A stretch of 64,000 nucleotides of DNA from Chryseobacterium sp. OV279 (GCF_900128945.1 NZ_FQUD01000001.1:1144431-1208430); one strand, 5' to 3'. Shown: positions 51,598 through 60,450, counted from the stretch's first letter. Notes: generated by a model from the sequence alone, not told the origin. Numbers and translations are program-made.

Positions 51598-52191
51598 TTA
51601 CGGAAAAACTTTGAATTCAGTGCTTACTACATCCAGTAATTCTTTAAAGAAAATGAGTTCATCAACATTAGGGTAAATTTTTAAATAGGATTCAGGATTA
51701 TTATATTCAAATTGATTTTCTTTTTTATCATTTTTTATTTTTACATAATAAGAAACCCCATCCAATATAGTTGATGTAGATTTTGAAGACATAATTTCAC
51801 CATCTTCTGTAAAATATTCTTTATTTTTCTTTTCTAACTTATACTGAATACTTTTCCACTGGGGAAGATGTAAAAGATTGGTGTCAAGAATTTTTAACCA
51901 AACCAAATCTATGTTTTTTGGTGAATTTGTATTAGATTTTTTAATCGTTACCTGTTGATTTCTTGTTGATTCTGTTTTATATAATTCGCAGGTCCAGTTT
52001 TCCATATGATCCTGAGAAAGCCTAAACATTTCTAATCCGATCGAAGTTGCCTGCTTTCTGTAAATCCTTACTTCATGTTTGTTGAAGGGTAAGTTTTCTA
52101 TCTTTAAAATTTTGTTATACCCATTGATATTCTGTGAAAATAGAACATCAGAACCTAAAAATATAAAAAAGAATACTAAAATTTTATCCAT
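51598..52191 (-). CDS. Hypothetical secreted protein
   Basis: 197 residues with a signal peptide (MDKILVFFFIFLGSDVLFSQ). The mature region has YNKILKIENLPFNKHEVRIYRKQATSIGLEMFRL and DGVSYYVKIKNDKKENQFEYN; lysine- and asparagine-rich, low GC. No family recognised. First of a possible three-gene unit on the minus strand with 51137 and 50584. Confidence 0.5.
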   Translation of the reverse strand: MDKILVFFFIFLGSDVLFSQNINGYNKILKIENLPFNKHEVRIYRKQATSIGLEMFRLSQDHMENWTCELYKTESTRNQQVTIKKSNTNSPKNIDLVWLKILDTNLLHLPQWKSIQYKLEKKNKEYFTEDGEIMSSKSTSTILDGVSYYVKIKNDKKENQFEYNNPESYLKIYPNVDELIFFKELLDVVSTEFKVFP

Positions 52192-52262
52192 GAAAGTAAA
52201 TTGCTTGTAAGTATAAAGTGAGGTTTTTGAATATGAAATTCAATTGTTGGTCTCTATTTCAT

Positions 52263-52326
52263 CAATAGGAACGGGCTTTAGCCCGTTCAATCAATCAAAC
52301 AAAATCAATTGGCTTTAGCCGAAACT
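52263..52326 (+). repeat. REP-like bipartite palindrome C2
   Basis: AACGGGCT-tt-AGCCCGTT (52270-52287) and GGCTTTAGCC (52311-52320), preceded by ATCAATAGG. Same family as C1 and C3. Confidence 0.8.
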
Positions 52327-52331
52327 TAAAT

Positions 52332-52733
52332 TCAGCTATTTCCCACCTTCTGCGGTTCAGAAACAATTTCCTTATCCCGCATAATGTCCTTATGTTCCTT
52401 GCCCCATTTTTCAAATTCCAGGATGATGGGTTTTAGTTTGTATCCGATCTCTGTCAGTTCATATTCCACGCGGGGCGGAACTTCGGCATACACAGTTCTG
52501 GTGATGATACGGTCTTCTTCCAGTCTACGGAGTTGCAGGGTAAGCATTCGTTCTGTGATATTGTTCAGCTTTTTTCTAAGCTCCCCGAATCTCAGTTTTC
52601 CGTTGATGAGGTAGCAGCAGATGGCCAGCGCCCACTGTCCGCCGATGGTATTGGAAGCATAGATCTCCGGACACTCATCGGAAAGCGCTTTTTTATTGGC
52701 AAAATTGGTCGATGTTTCCTTTATTTTAGTCAT
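52332..52733 (-). CDS. HxlR family transcriptional regulator
   Basis: 133 residues. Single winged-helix domain with the HxlR pattern: YASNTIGGQWALAICCYLINGKLRFGELRKKLNNITERMLTLQLRRLEEDRIITRTVYAEVPPRVEYELTEIGYKLKPIILEFEKWGKEH. Such regulators respond to electrophiles or aldehydes. Divergent from a quinone-reductase gene (52829) with a 95-base region holding a 10-bp inverted repeat whose left arm touches the HxlR start codon. Probably represses both. Confidence 0.92.
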   Translation of the reverse strand: MTKIKETSTNFANKKALSDECPEIYASNTIGGQWALAICCYLINGKLRFGELRKKLNNITERMLTLQLRRLEEDRIITRTVYAEVPPRVEYELTEIGYKLKPIILEFEKWGKEHKDIMRDKEIVSEPQKVGNS

Positions 52734-52734
52734 T

Positions 52735-52788
52735 ACTTACATTTTTTATAGTACCGTACAATTGGGCACTACTATTTTAAATGTAAGT
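52735..52788. promoter_or_regulatory. Candidate HxlR operator
   Basis: ACTTACATTT (52735-52744) and AAATGTAAGT (52779-52788), perfect 10-bp arms 34 bases apart, plus an inner GTACcGTAC (52751-52759). Confidence 0.65.
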
Positions 52789-52797
52789 TACGTATAT

Positions 52798-52805
52798 TAT
52801 TTTTG
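52798..52805 (+). promoter_or_regulatory. -7 promoter box of the quinone reductase gene
   Basis: TATTTTTG, 23 bases before the ATG at 52829 and 10 bases after the right operator arm. Confidence 0.55.
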
Positions 52806-52828
52806 CTGAAGAAAATTTAAACAGAAAA

Positions 52829-53359
52829 ATGAAAACATTAGTAATAGTCATTCACCCTGATATTGAAAAATCAGTGATCAATAAAAGATGGATAGAAGAA
52901 TTAAAAAAATATCCTGAAAAATATACCATTCACTCCCTGTACGAAGCTTATCCGGATGAAAAGATCGATGTAGCAAAAGAACAGCAGCTGATGGAGTCTT
53001 ATGACAAAATTGTCTTCCAGTTTCCGTTTTACTGGTTCAGCAGTCCGCCGCTTTTGAAAAAATGGTTTGATGAGGTGCTTCTTTACGGCTGGGCCTATGG
53101 AAGTAAGAGCGGTTACAAAGTCGGAGGGAAGAAAATGTCGCTGGCTGTTACGGCTGGAATTGATGAAGAAGGCTACAGTGCATCCGGAAAGTACAAATAT
53201 ACCATGAATGAGCTTTTCCGTCCTTATGAGCTTACTTTTGACTACATCAAAGGAGATTATAAAGAACCTTTTGTGTACTATGGAATTGAAAATGATCCTT
53301 CACAGGAATGGATTGAGAGCAGTGTGCCGATGTATCTGGAATTTTTGGAAGGTTTGTAA
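52829..53359 (+). CDS. NAD(P)H-dependent quinone oxidoreductase (KefF/MdaB-like flavodoxin fold)
   Basis: 176 residues. Flavodoxin-like fold: MKTLVIVIHPDIEKSVINKRWIEELKKYPEKY at the N terminus, QFPFYWFSSPPLLKKWFDEVLLYGWAYG (FMN loop and conserved WF motif), and GGKKMSLAVTAGIDEEGYSASG. It should reduce quinones in two-electron steps with NAD(P)H. The HxlR gene is divergent and the shared operator suggests induction by quinones or electrophiles. Confidence 0.9.
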   Translation: MKTLVIVIHPDIEKSVINKRWIEELKKYPEKYTIHSLYEAYPDEKIDVAKEQQLMESYDKIVFQFPFYWFSSPPLLKKWFDEVLLYGWAYGSKSGYKVGGKKMSLAVTAGIDEEGYSASGKYKYTMNELFRPYELTFDYIKGDYKEPFVYYGIENDPSQEWIESSVPMYLEFLEGL

Positions 53360-53711
53360 TTTAACCTGAGTTTGGGATAATAAGAGAGAATAAAGAGTAT
53401 AGAACAAAGAACAAAGAAAGAGCAAAAATGGTCATATCAGATAGAAATAAAAGCATTGAGATGATAAGACTGAAAAAATGAGGATTGGAATTATTTTTTT
53501 CTTGTGATAAGATTTAATGCCTTGATAAACTGACAGATATTTCTCGATGGTTTCCTATATATTCAATAGGGACGGGCTTCAGCCCGTCTACAAGATATAC
53601 ACATTGCAAAAGGCTTTAGCCAAAACTGAGACACCAGGATTTTCCTTAGATCTTTATTAAAAAAAATTAAAAGAAATTGTTAAATACTTCTTATCCCGAA
53701 CTCAGGTTAAT
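53360..53711. repeat. Intergenic region with REP-like element C3
   Basis: About 350 bases. Only the bipartite REP-like palindrome at 53562-53628 stands out; a purine-rich run (GAACAAAGAACAAAGAAAGA) lies near 53400. No gene. Confidence 0.6.
53562..53628 (+). repeat. REP-like bipartite palindrome C3
   Basis: GACGGGCT-tc-AGCCCGTC (53571-53588) and GGCTTTAGCC (53612-53621), preceded by TTCAATAGG. Confidence 0.8.
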
Positions 53712-53951
53712 TTAATCTTTTGATTTATTTTTGATGAAATAAATAATCATTCCAGTAAGTGAAAAAATAATTCCCAATGCAAAAAAGGGCAGCCAAAAAA
53801 TAAAACAAAACTCCGCTAAGCTTCTGACTATTGGTGAAAAGTTTCCTCTGGCAGTAAACATTCCTGCCCCAATTAAAAACATGATGACAGAAAGGGGAAA
53901 CATCACTATTCCGCAAAGGAACAAGTATTTACCAATTGATCTTAATTTCAT
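53712..53951 (-). CDS. Small membrane protein
   Basis: 79 residues with two hydrophobic helices (residues 9-31, YLFLCGIVMFPLSVIMFLIGAG; 47-71, FIFWLPFFALGIIFSLTGMIIYF). Its ATG overlaps the stop of the gene upstream (53948), so the two are coupled. Function unknown. With the two genes upstream it forms a minus-strand trio. Confidence 0.6.
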   Translation of the reverse strand: MKLRSIGKYLFLCGIVMFPLSVIMFLIGAGMFTARGNFSPIVRSLAEFCFIFWLPFFALGIIFSLTGMIIYFIKNKSKD

Positions 53952-54460
53952 AGCCTATATTTTTTGTTAAACTCATATAAATCTATAGCTTCATCCTGAA
54001 AATAGGCCTTGAATTTATTTGAGAGTTTTTCATCTTTGAATTTAACGATGGTATATCCACTGTCAAATGCTGTAATTTCGAGATAAGATTCTTTAATCAA
54101 ATATTGATTGGCTTTCCATACATTTTCATCTTCTGCAGATAAATTTGAAATAAGGGTAAGATCCAATTGTATATTTTGGGGCACAGCAGAAATAATTCCC
54201 CAAATTATTTGAGTCCGGGATTGATAAATTATACTAAACTCTTCTCTGTTTAAAATAAAATAATCTTGATTAAAATGGATGGGTAATTGATCATCTGTTA
54301 TGAAATCCAGATCTGTCAGGATCCAATCGTAATCAACAAGGTTTTCCCAGATCGGTTTTAAAACTTCATGAAGGTTTGTGTGAAATTCTATCGTTTTTGT
54401 GCTTCTGATCACCCAGTTCATATTCAGATCATTAATGTATTGAATTGTTTTCACTCCCAT
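53948..54460 (-). CDS. Hypothetical protein, possibly immunity-like
   Basis: 170 residues, no signal. Rich in Ile, Asn and aromatic residues (FHTNLHEVLKPIWENLVDYDWILTDLDFIT; DEAIDLYEFNKKYRL). A second start at residue 14 (ATG 54421) would shorten it. It overlaps the gene upstream by 10 bases and the membrane gene downstream by 4 bases, so all three are one operon. This arrangement of small acidic cytosolic genes resembles polymorphic-toxin immunity islands, but there is no toxin gene here. Confidence 0.5.
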   Translation of the reverse strand: MGVKTIQYINDLNMNWVIRSTKTIEFHTNLHEVLKPIWENLVDYDWILTDLDFITDDQLPIHFNQDYFILNREEFSIIYQSRTQIIWGIISAVPQNIQLDLTLISNLSAEDENVWKANQYLIKESYLEITAFDSGYTIVKFKDEKLSNKFKAYFQDEAIDLYEFNKKYRL

Positions 54461-54921
54461 CCCGGACCGTCTTTCTCATGACATTCCGTTACAACGCCCC
54501 AATGCGAATATTCCAGCGGTGGAGCTCCATCCTCTGAAAGTCTGTACATTTCATAAAACAAATCAAAATATTCAGGGTTTAAATCCGTGTAATCCGGCAA
54601 CTCCGGGTCATGCACCTTGATTCTTCCGCTTTCAATGGCGTTCCAGAACAACTTTTGGTTTTCCTCTGTCAGGCTTCTGGTATCCAGATGCCGGTTAATC
54701 CATTCATCGGTGCGGGAGCTGTAAAAGCCATAGCCACTTTCTGCTCTTTCATATTCGTCCTCGTCTTCGGGAGGGATCTGAAGTTCCAGCCATTCTGCCA
54801 GGGGCTTTCCATTTTCAATAAAAGCCAACTCCTTAATCGCAATCCTTATGATATAATCGTAGCCCGTCCATCTTCTGGAGAAGCATCTTCCGTCTTTAAA
54901 TACAATAAAACAGCTGGCCAT
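54451..54921 (-). CDS. Hypothetical acidic protein, possibly immunity-like
   Basis: 156 residues: MASCFIVFKDGRCFSRRWTGYDYIIRIAIKELAFIENGKPLAEWLELQIPPEDEDEYERAESGYGFYSSRTDEWINRHLDTRSLTEENQKLFWNAI is written here in part; it ends with DGPGWE. Very acidic middle part (IPPEDEDEYERAE). No signal or membrane part. Function not recognised. Confidence 0.5.
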   Translation of the reverse strand: MASCFIVFKDGRCFSRRWTGYDYIIRIAIKELAFIENGKPLAEWLELQIPPEDEDEYERAESGYGFYSSRTDEWINRHLDTRSLTEENQKLFWNAIESGRIKVHDPELPDYTDLNPEYFDLFYEMYRLSEDGAPPLEYSHWGVVTECHEKDGPGWE

Positions 54922-54950
54922 TATTAGATTTTTAAAGTGATAGTAATTTT

Positions 54951-56420
54951 TTATTTATAATGCTGGTAAAATTTGTTGTCAAAAATTTCCTGAGGATCAT
55001 ACTTTCTTTTCATAGCGAAGAAGGAGTCAGCCTGAGGATATACTTTCCTCATCTTTATTCTGTCGATATGGAGACGGTAGGGCAGATAAAACGTTCCTTC
55101 ATTTTTAAGGGTAGCATCTACCAGTTTGTTGGTCAGGATCTTCATGGCGTCTTCCTGTTTTGCTGTTTTCTTTTGGTTAAATAATAAGACAAACCCGAAA
55201 ACATTTTCCCTTGCATAGTTCATATAGCTGTCTTCATCTTTATTCACTGCGCGGATTGTTATATTGAGAAGGTCCAATTCTGAATTTTTGAGAACCGGCT
55301 TGATATCTTTGATAAACTGGTTGAAATTTCTTTCCGGGATAAAATACTCCTGCAGAAGGTCCGTAGAATTTGGGTCTTTATTTTCAATGAGAGAAACATG
55401 GCCGTCAAGAAGTTCATTTCTTGTATAGACAATATTTTGAGCCATTTTGCTAAGGTTGGTTTCCAGATCCCACCGAAGCCTTTTTCCATATTCACTGTTG
55501 ACGGTGCTTCGAAAAACAAGACGTTTTGTTTCTTCACTTTTTGCATTTTTAGCAGCAATCGATGAAGGTTTTTCATCAGTCTTTTCAAAATAGTTGATCG
55601 TGGCTTCTTCCAGAAAATGCTTATCGGAAATCCTTAACCTTCCAAAAACAAGACTGACTTCCGGGCGATCAGCTATAAGCCTTTTATAATCATTCGTATA
55701 GTCATCAGATTTTAAACGGACATACCGGTATTTGAGGTTTGTATTATCCACCACTTTTAATTTCACATCCAAAATAATTCCGAACAGACCATATCCTCCG
55801 ATCACCAGTTTAAACAGCTCAGGATTCTCCTCCCTGCTGCAGCTGATAATTTCACCATTGTGATTCATTAATGTAAATGAAACAACACTTGATCCAACCG
55901 GGGGAATATTTTTCTGCCATCCGTGACCGTTCACACTTACTGAACCGCCTATGGAAAAAGAACTGAAAGCCTGCATGACGGCAATTGATTTTCCTTTTTT
56001 ATCGAGATATTGTATAGCATCTTCCCAAAGAGCACCCGAGCCAATGGTAAGGATATTATTCTCAGCATCCAGTTCCATATGTTTATACGGAAGCATATTC
56101 AATAAAATGCCGTTTGGGTAAATCGTGTGTCCGCCCATACTGTGCTGTGCTCCGGCAATGGATATTTTTAATTTCTTTTCCTTAGCATATTTCAGAATCT
56201 GGCGCAGCTGGTTTTCGATCTCTGTTTTTGAAGAAGGAACCTTTATTAAAGTATCTATTTTGGTTAAATTCAGTTGGCTTACATCATTCGCATAGCCTTT
56301 TGGTGTTTCAGTCTTAAGATCGGACTCATTCCACTTCGTTCTGAGAACGTGAATAATGGGGATAGAAATAAATACAAGAACGATTACAATTCCGATGGCA
56401 AAAAAATATCTTTTCTTCAT
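54951..56420 (-). CDS. FAD-binding oxidoreductase (VAO/PCMH-type, membrane anchored)
   Basis: 489 residues from ATG 56420. One N-terminal membrane helix (MKKRYFFAIGIVIVLVFISIPII). The FAD domain of vanillyl-alcohol-oxidase type begins near residue 65 (LRQILKYAKEKKLKISIAGAQHSMGGHTIYPNGILLNMLPYKHMELD; GALWEDAIQYLDKKGKSIAVMQAFSSFSIGGSVSVNGHGW), with the His and Gly residues that bind FAD. The C-terminal substrate cap follows. It may act on sugars or alditols in the periplasm. A longer frame to 56648 overlaps the patatin gene and is not used. Confidence 0.85.
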   Translation of the reverse strand: MKKRYFFAIGIVIVLVFISIPIIHVLRTKWNESDLKTETPKGYANDVSQLNLTKIDTLIKVPSSKTEIENQLRQILKYAKEKKLKISIAGAQHSMGGHTIYPNGILLNMLPYKHMELDAENNILTIGSGALWEDAIQYLDKKGKSIAVMQAFSSFSIGGSVSVNGHGWQKNIPPVGSSVVSFTLMNHNGEIISCSREENPELFKLVIGGYGLFGIILDVKLKVVDNTNLKYRYVRLKSDDYTNDYKRLIADRPEVSLVFGRLRISDKHFLEEATINYFEKTDEKPSSIAAKNAKSEETKRLVFRSTVNSEYGKRLRWDLETNLSKMAQNIVYTRNELLDGHVSLIENKDPNSTDLLQEYFIPERNFNQFIKDIKPVLKNSELDLLNITIRAVNKDEDSYMNYARENVFGFVLLFNQKKTAKQEDAMKILTNKLVDATLKNEGTFYLPYRLHIDRIKMRKVYPQADSFFAMKRKYDPQEIFDNKFYQHYK

Positions 56421-56455
56421 TGACAATATTAAACATCTAAAATACTCAAAATTCC

Positions 56456-58042
56456 TTATCCCACCGTCGGTGTATCCTCTTCCTTCAGTATCTTTTTCTC
56501 CTTCATGGAAAGCATCATTCTTTCGTATTTGTATTTTTCCCAGTCGAACTGATTCAGGAAATCCAGGGCAGCCTGAAAACCTCTGTTGAAAAGATCTTCT
56601 TTTTCCTCTCTTTTCATAAAGAAATTCAGCCAGCTGCTCGTTCCGCAATTCACGGTCTGAATGCTGTAAAGACGGTAAAAACTGTGTTTGGCTAAAAATG
56701 ATTTATCGTTAAATCCTTTTAAGGTGCTGATGATATTTCCCGCGTAAGAAAAAGGTGTTTTGAGGATTTCTTCACTCGTTTTCCCCTTCTCAGACAGGAT
56801 ATCCGAATCACTGGTAAGCTGCACCCCGAAAAGCGGCATTCTCGGATAAAAGACATCGCTGGCATGAAAAATATCGATCGGGAAGTTGGAAATACTTCCG
56901 CCGTCAATGAAAAGTCCGGCAGGGTAGATATCCTCGGGTTTTGTGTTCATCCAGAATTTCCAGGCGTATTTCACTGAGCTGTCATCCTTATCGATCCGTT
57001 TTTGGAAAGGTTCAAAAAAGAATGGGACAGACATGGAAGCTCTTACAAATTCGGCTGGACTTACATGCTTCAGTTCTTCTTCAGACCAGTATAAATTGGC
57101 CATTGTAGGAAGCTCTACTTTGATCTTCGCATTGATATCCGTAGTGATAACGACATATTCCGAGCGGAGCTGGTAAAACGGATTGTTTTTATAGTAATCA
57201 TTGTTCACGGCACTTTCATAAAATATCCTGTAACGTGTCTGGTCGATATGCTCCAGATTTTTATTCTTAATGGCTTCAATGCTTTTTAAAGCGATGGTGT
57301 AATATTCCTGTGTATTTCCATAACGGTAATTAAGATTAAGGGCCTGTTCTTTCTGAATAAACTTATCATTAAGCTCAGCCACCGATTTGATCCCGAAACC
57401 GTCCAGAACACTTTGCATAGTTTGTAAAAAAGTATTCCCTGGATTGAATCCGCTGTTCTGTTTTCGGAAATCATTGTAGAATTTTTTAATACAGAAAAAG
57501 GTGATAATCACAGGAATTAAAGGAATCAGAAAAAGGAGTTTCGCATTCAGCGTGGTTTCCGGTCTGGATGCAAAAGGAATGATCACGAGGATCACCATAA
57601 TGACCGCCAAAATAATCGCATTAATCTTAAAGAAATCCTTATTGTTCAGAATCGCATGAATGGTGGTTTTTACATACGTCTTTCCATCCATAAAATCTGC
57701 AAAATTCCAGCTGAAAAGAATATCCTTGATCACTTCACTTTTAGCCTCCTCTTTGGTCTTACAGGCTGCAATAAGCATGGTATTGATCGCACCGGCACTG
57801 GTTCCCGCCACTTTTAAAAACCGAACACCAAAAATCTCTAACCCATAAAGATACCCCACCAAAGCACTTCCCCAGACACCGCCTCCTTCCTGAACAAACT
57901 CTACATATTGGCTTCCCTGTGCATCCAGCAGATCGGAAAACTCCTTTAACGAAATATGCTCATGGAGGGCAGCGAGCTTGTCTTTAGATTCCTGGGAAAG
58001 TATATTTTCTTCAAGAATTTGGTTTAAGATTTCAGTTTTCAT
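56456..58042 (-). CDS. Patatin-like phospholipase with membrane segment
   Basis: 528 residues. Oxyanion motif VQEGGGVWGSAL (near residue 50), nucleophile Ser in VAGTSAGAINT, and the DGG catalytic Asp (FIDGGSISNFPID). Two helices around residues 140-180 (NAIILAVIMVILVIIPFAS; LLFLIPLIPVIITFFCI) interrupt the domain, an unusual insertion of membrane segments into a patatin fold. Probably hydrolyses phospholipid or glycerolipid acyl chains on the membrane. The FAD oxidase gene is just downstream on the same strand. Confidence 0.9.
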   Translation of the reverse strand: MKTEILNQILEENILSQESKDKLAALHEHISLKEFSDLLDAQGSQYVEFVQEGGGVWGSALVGYLYGLEIFGVRFLKVAGTSAGAINTMLIAACKTKEEAKSEVIKDILFSWNFADFMDGKTYVKTTIHAILNNKDFFKINAIILAVIMVILVIIPFASRPETTLNAKLLFLIPLIPVIITFFCIKKFYNDFRKQNSGFNPGNTFLQTMQSVLDGFGIKSVAELNDKFIQKEQALNLNYRYGNTQEYYTIALKSIEAIKNKNLEHIDQTRYRIFYESAVNNDYYKNNPFYQLRSEYVVITTDINAKIKVELPTMANLYWSEEELKHVSPAEFVRASMSVPFFFEPFQKRIDKDDSSVKYAWKFWMNTKPEDIYPAGLFIDGGSISNFPIDIFHASDVFYPRMPLFGVQLTSDSDILSEKGKTSEEILKTPFSYAGNIISTLKGFNDKSFLAKHSFYRLYSIQTVNCGTSSWLNFFMKREEKEDLFNRGFQAALDFLNQFDWEKYKYERMMLSMKEKKILKEEDTPTVG

Positions 58043-58350
58043 GGGTGATTGGGCGTTTGGTATCTGTACTTGGTCTTTGTTGGTTTTCGCAAAGGCGCAA
58101 GGTGTTTAAAAATGTTTATGTTGTTAAGGCGCAAGAAAATCAAAGATTTTCACCTAAAATTGTAATACTAAAAATTAACAGTATTCAATTTTATCGAAGA
58201 TAAAATCTTTGCGCCTTAAAGCAGTTTAACGATTATAAAAAATTTGCGTCTTAGCGTTAACCAACAAAAAGCTCAAAAATTCATCTGTCAAATCTTAGCT
58301 AAAGTTAGTCACAAATCCTTATTCCCATCCAAGTGTTTTCACCCTTTATT
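58043..58350. repeat. Intergenic region with dispersed repeat E
   Basis: TTTGCGTCTTAGCGTTAACC (58241-58260) and two complementary-looking pieces around AAGGCGCAAGAAAATCAAAG (58127-) and ATAAAATCTTTGCGCCTTAA (58200-58219) that could fold over 90 bases. Similar words occur at 9010-9040 and 9180-9210. No gene. Confidence 0.55.
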
Positions 58351-59250
58351 TTACCACTGTTTTCGCCTTGCATAAATAAAGGTGCAGATCACAACCAAAG
58401 CCATAACCCCAACCGTGATAAAGTATCCGTACTTATGATGCAACTCAGGCATATTTTCGAAATTCATTCCGTAAAGACCGGCAATAAAAGTAATCGGTAA
58501 AAAATACACCGAATAAATAGCCAGAACTTTCATGACCTGATTCGCCTTCTGATCTGAAAGCGCAAGGAACATTGAAATAAGGTTGGTGATTTGAATATTT
58601 AAATGATCAAAATCTGCCACAACATCTTTGTGCTTATCTTTTAAATCGACGATCTCTGAATCCTGAAGATTTAAGAGTTTGAATTTATCCACCGCATCAG
58701 TTGAAATAATGAGGACCCGTGAGTTCAGCCCTGATTTTCTCTTCAGTTTATACAGTCTTCTGATCTGGTTGGTATGGTTGGTGTTTTTGAGGAAAATCTC
58801 GTTTTCAATATTATCCATCGTTTCCAGAAGGCTGAGTGATTCATCATCGAAACTCTTCATAATCAGAAGAGCGATCATTAAAGCGATCTTTGAAGGAGGA
58901 ACTTCTGTCTGGATGGCAGAAATCTGTTTCTTTGTCTCCAGAATACTTTTCGTTTTCATCCTGTGGATGGTGATGATGGTATTTTCCAGCAGAAAGATGG
59001 CGATCTTCGTACTGATATCGCTTATGGTATTGAGGTTTTTTCTTTCCAGCTCGGTGCTTTCGCGGAGGAGGAAGAATTTTACACTGCCATCTTCTTCGTA
59101 TTTCGGAAGGTGGTTCGGATCCATGGTATCTTCCAGCAGAAGATTGTTGATCTCATATCTTTCGTGAAGAAATTTCAGGTCTTCCGCAGTGGGAGCCTCT
59201 ACATCTACCCATTCACATTGGGAATCTCTGTATATCGTGTCGATTGGCAT
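58351..59250 (-). CDS. corA: CorA family magnesium/cobalt transporter
   Basis: 299 residues. The last two helices with the GMN filter motif (YGMNFENMPELHHKYGYFITVGVMALVVICTFI) are characteristic. The N-terminal 200 residues form the cytosolic funnel (WVDVEAPTAEDLKFLHERYEINNLLLEDTMDPNHLPKYEEDGSVKFFLLRE). Forms pentamers that let Mg2+ or Co2+ enter. It is divergent from fabH with 73 bases between. Confidence 0.93.
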   Translation of the reverse strand: MPIDTIYRDSQCEWVDVEAPTAEDLKFLHERYEINNLLLEDTMDPNHLPKYEEDGSVKFFLLRESTELERKNLNTISDISTKIAIFLLENTIITIHRMKTKSILETKKQISAIQTEVPPSKIALMIALLIMKSFDDESLSLLETMDNIENEIFLKNTNHTNQIRRLYKLKRKSGLNSRVLIISTDAVDKFKLLNLQDSEIVDLKDKHKDVVADFDHLNIQITNLISMFLALSDQKANQVMKVLAIYSVYFLPITFIAGLYGMNFENMPELHHKYGYFITVGVMALVVICTFIYARRKQW

Positions 59251-59296
59251 ATAATAAAAATACTAATATTTTGAAAAACTATGTGTTAAATAATTT

Positions 59297-59304
59297 TATC
59301 TTTG
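59297..59304 (+). promoter_or_regulatory. -7 promoter box of fabH
   Basis: TATCTTTG, 20 bases before the ATG at 59324. Confidence 0.55.
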
Positions 59305-59323
59305 CCAAAATTAAAAAAACTAT

Positions 59324-60346
59324 ATGATTAAAAGTACAATAAAAGGAATTGGATTTTATGTTCCGGACAATGTTGTTACGAATGATGATTTAGCAAAACT
59401 GATGACCACCAATGATGAATGGATTACGGAAAGAACGGGCATCAAAGAAAGAAGACACAGACAAAACAGAAACGACTCTCAGGAAACCACTGCTTATTTA
59501 GGATTCAAAGCTTCTGAAAAAGCTCTTGAAAAAGCAGGACTGACCGCTCAGGATATAGATTATATTGTTTTTGCGACGCTTTCTCCGGATTATTATTTCC
59601 CGGGTTGTGGCGTTTTGCTTCAGGATATGCTGGGATGTGATACGATTGGTGCTTTGGATGTGAGAAACCAATGCTCAGGGTTTGTATACGCGGTAAGTGT
59701 AGCCAATGCTTTTATCAAATCCGGAACATACAAAAATATTCTGGTTGTAGGCGCAGAGATTCATTCTTTCGGACTTGATTTTTCTGATGAGGGAAGAGGG
59801 GTTTCCGTGATCTTTGGAGACGGGGCAGGAGCCATTATACTTTCAGCGACTGAAGATGCTAATGCAGGAGATATTTTAGCAGTAAATATGCATTCTGAAG
59901 GAAAGTATGCCGACGAATTATGTACCCAGTTCCCCGGTTCTAAATTCGGATGGAGCGACAGAATGAGAAAAGAACCTGATCATGTTACCGATAAAGAAGT
60001 GTACCCGATCATGAACGGAAATTTTGTGTTCAAACATGCCGTAACGAGATTCCCTGAAACGATGCAGGAAGCTTTGGATAAAGCAGGAAAAACCATTGAA
60101 GATCTGGATATGTTCATTCCTCACCAGGCCAATCTTAGAATTGCCCAGTTTGTACAGCAGAAATTCGGACTTCCGGATGAGAAGATCCACAATAATATTC
60201 AGAAATACGGAAATACAACGGCGGCTTCTATTCCTATCGCTTTAAGTGAAGCTATTGAAGAAGGAAAGATCAAAAGGGGAGACTTGGTACTGCTTTCAGC
60301 ATTCGGAAGCGGATTTACGTGGGGAAGTGTTCTGTTCCAATATTAA
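59324..60346 (+). CDS. fabH: 3-oxoacyl-ACP synthase III
   Basis: 340 residues. Starts fatty-acid synthesis by condensing acyl-CoA with malonyl-ACP. Catalytic triad in place: Cys117 (RNQCSGFVYA), His267 (IPHQANLRI) and Asn297 (KYGNTTAASIP). Conserved VFGDGAGA-type motif VIFGDGAGAIILS is present. In Flavobacteriia FabH prefers branched starters; here only the family can be seen. It ends at a strong terminator shared with the convergent thioredoxin-family gene. Confidence 0.95.
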   Translation: MIKSTIKGIGFYVPDNVVTNDDLAKLMTTNDEWITERTGIKERRHRQNRNDSQETTAYLGFKASEKALEKAGLTAQDIDYIVFATLSPDYYFPGCGVLLQDMLGCDTIGALDVRNQCSGFVYAVSVANAFIKSGTYKNILVVGAEIHSFGLDFSDEGRGVSVIFGDGAGAIILSATEDANAGDILAVNMHSEGKYADELCTQFPGSKFGWSDRMRKEPDHVTDKEVYPIMNGNFVFKHAVTRFPETMQEALDKAGKTIEDLDMFIPHQANLRIAQFVQQKFGLPDEKIHNNIQKYGNTTAASIPIALSEAIEEGKIKRGDLVLLSAFGSGFTWGSVLFQY

Positions 60347-60403
60347 TCAAACGAAATCATTAAACTTCTATCGGTATATCTGATAAATGGTTTAAACATA
60401 AAA

Positions 60404-60436
60404 AATCCGCAGAGCTTTGCTCTGCGGATTTCTTTT
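60404..60436. terminator. Terminator between fabH and the thioredoxin-family gene
   Basis: AATCCGCAGAGC (60404-60415) / GCTCTGCGGATT (60419-60430), perfect 12-bp stem with TTT loop. T-rich tail on plus and A-run on minus, so it can act in both directions. Confidence 0.9.
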
Positions 60437-60450
60437 TTATACTTTATTAT

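Noticed and set aside
56421..56648. N-terminal extension of the FAD oxidoreductase
   Set aside because: It overlaps the 3-prime end of the patatin gene in another frame; the first real membrane helix starts at ATG 56420.
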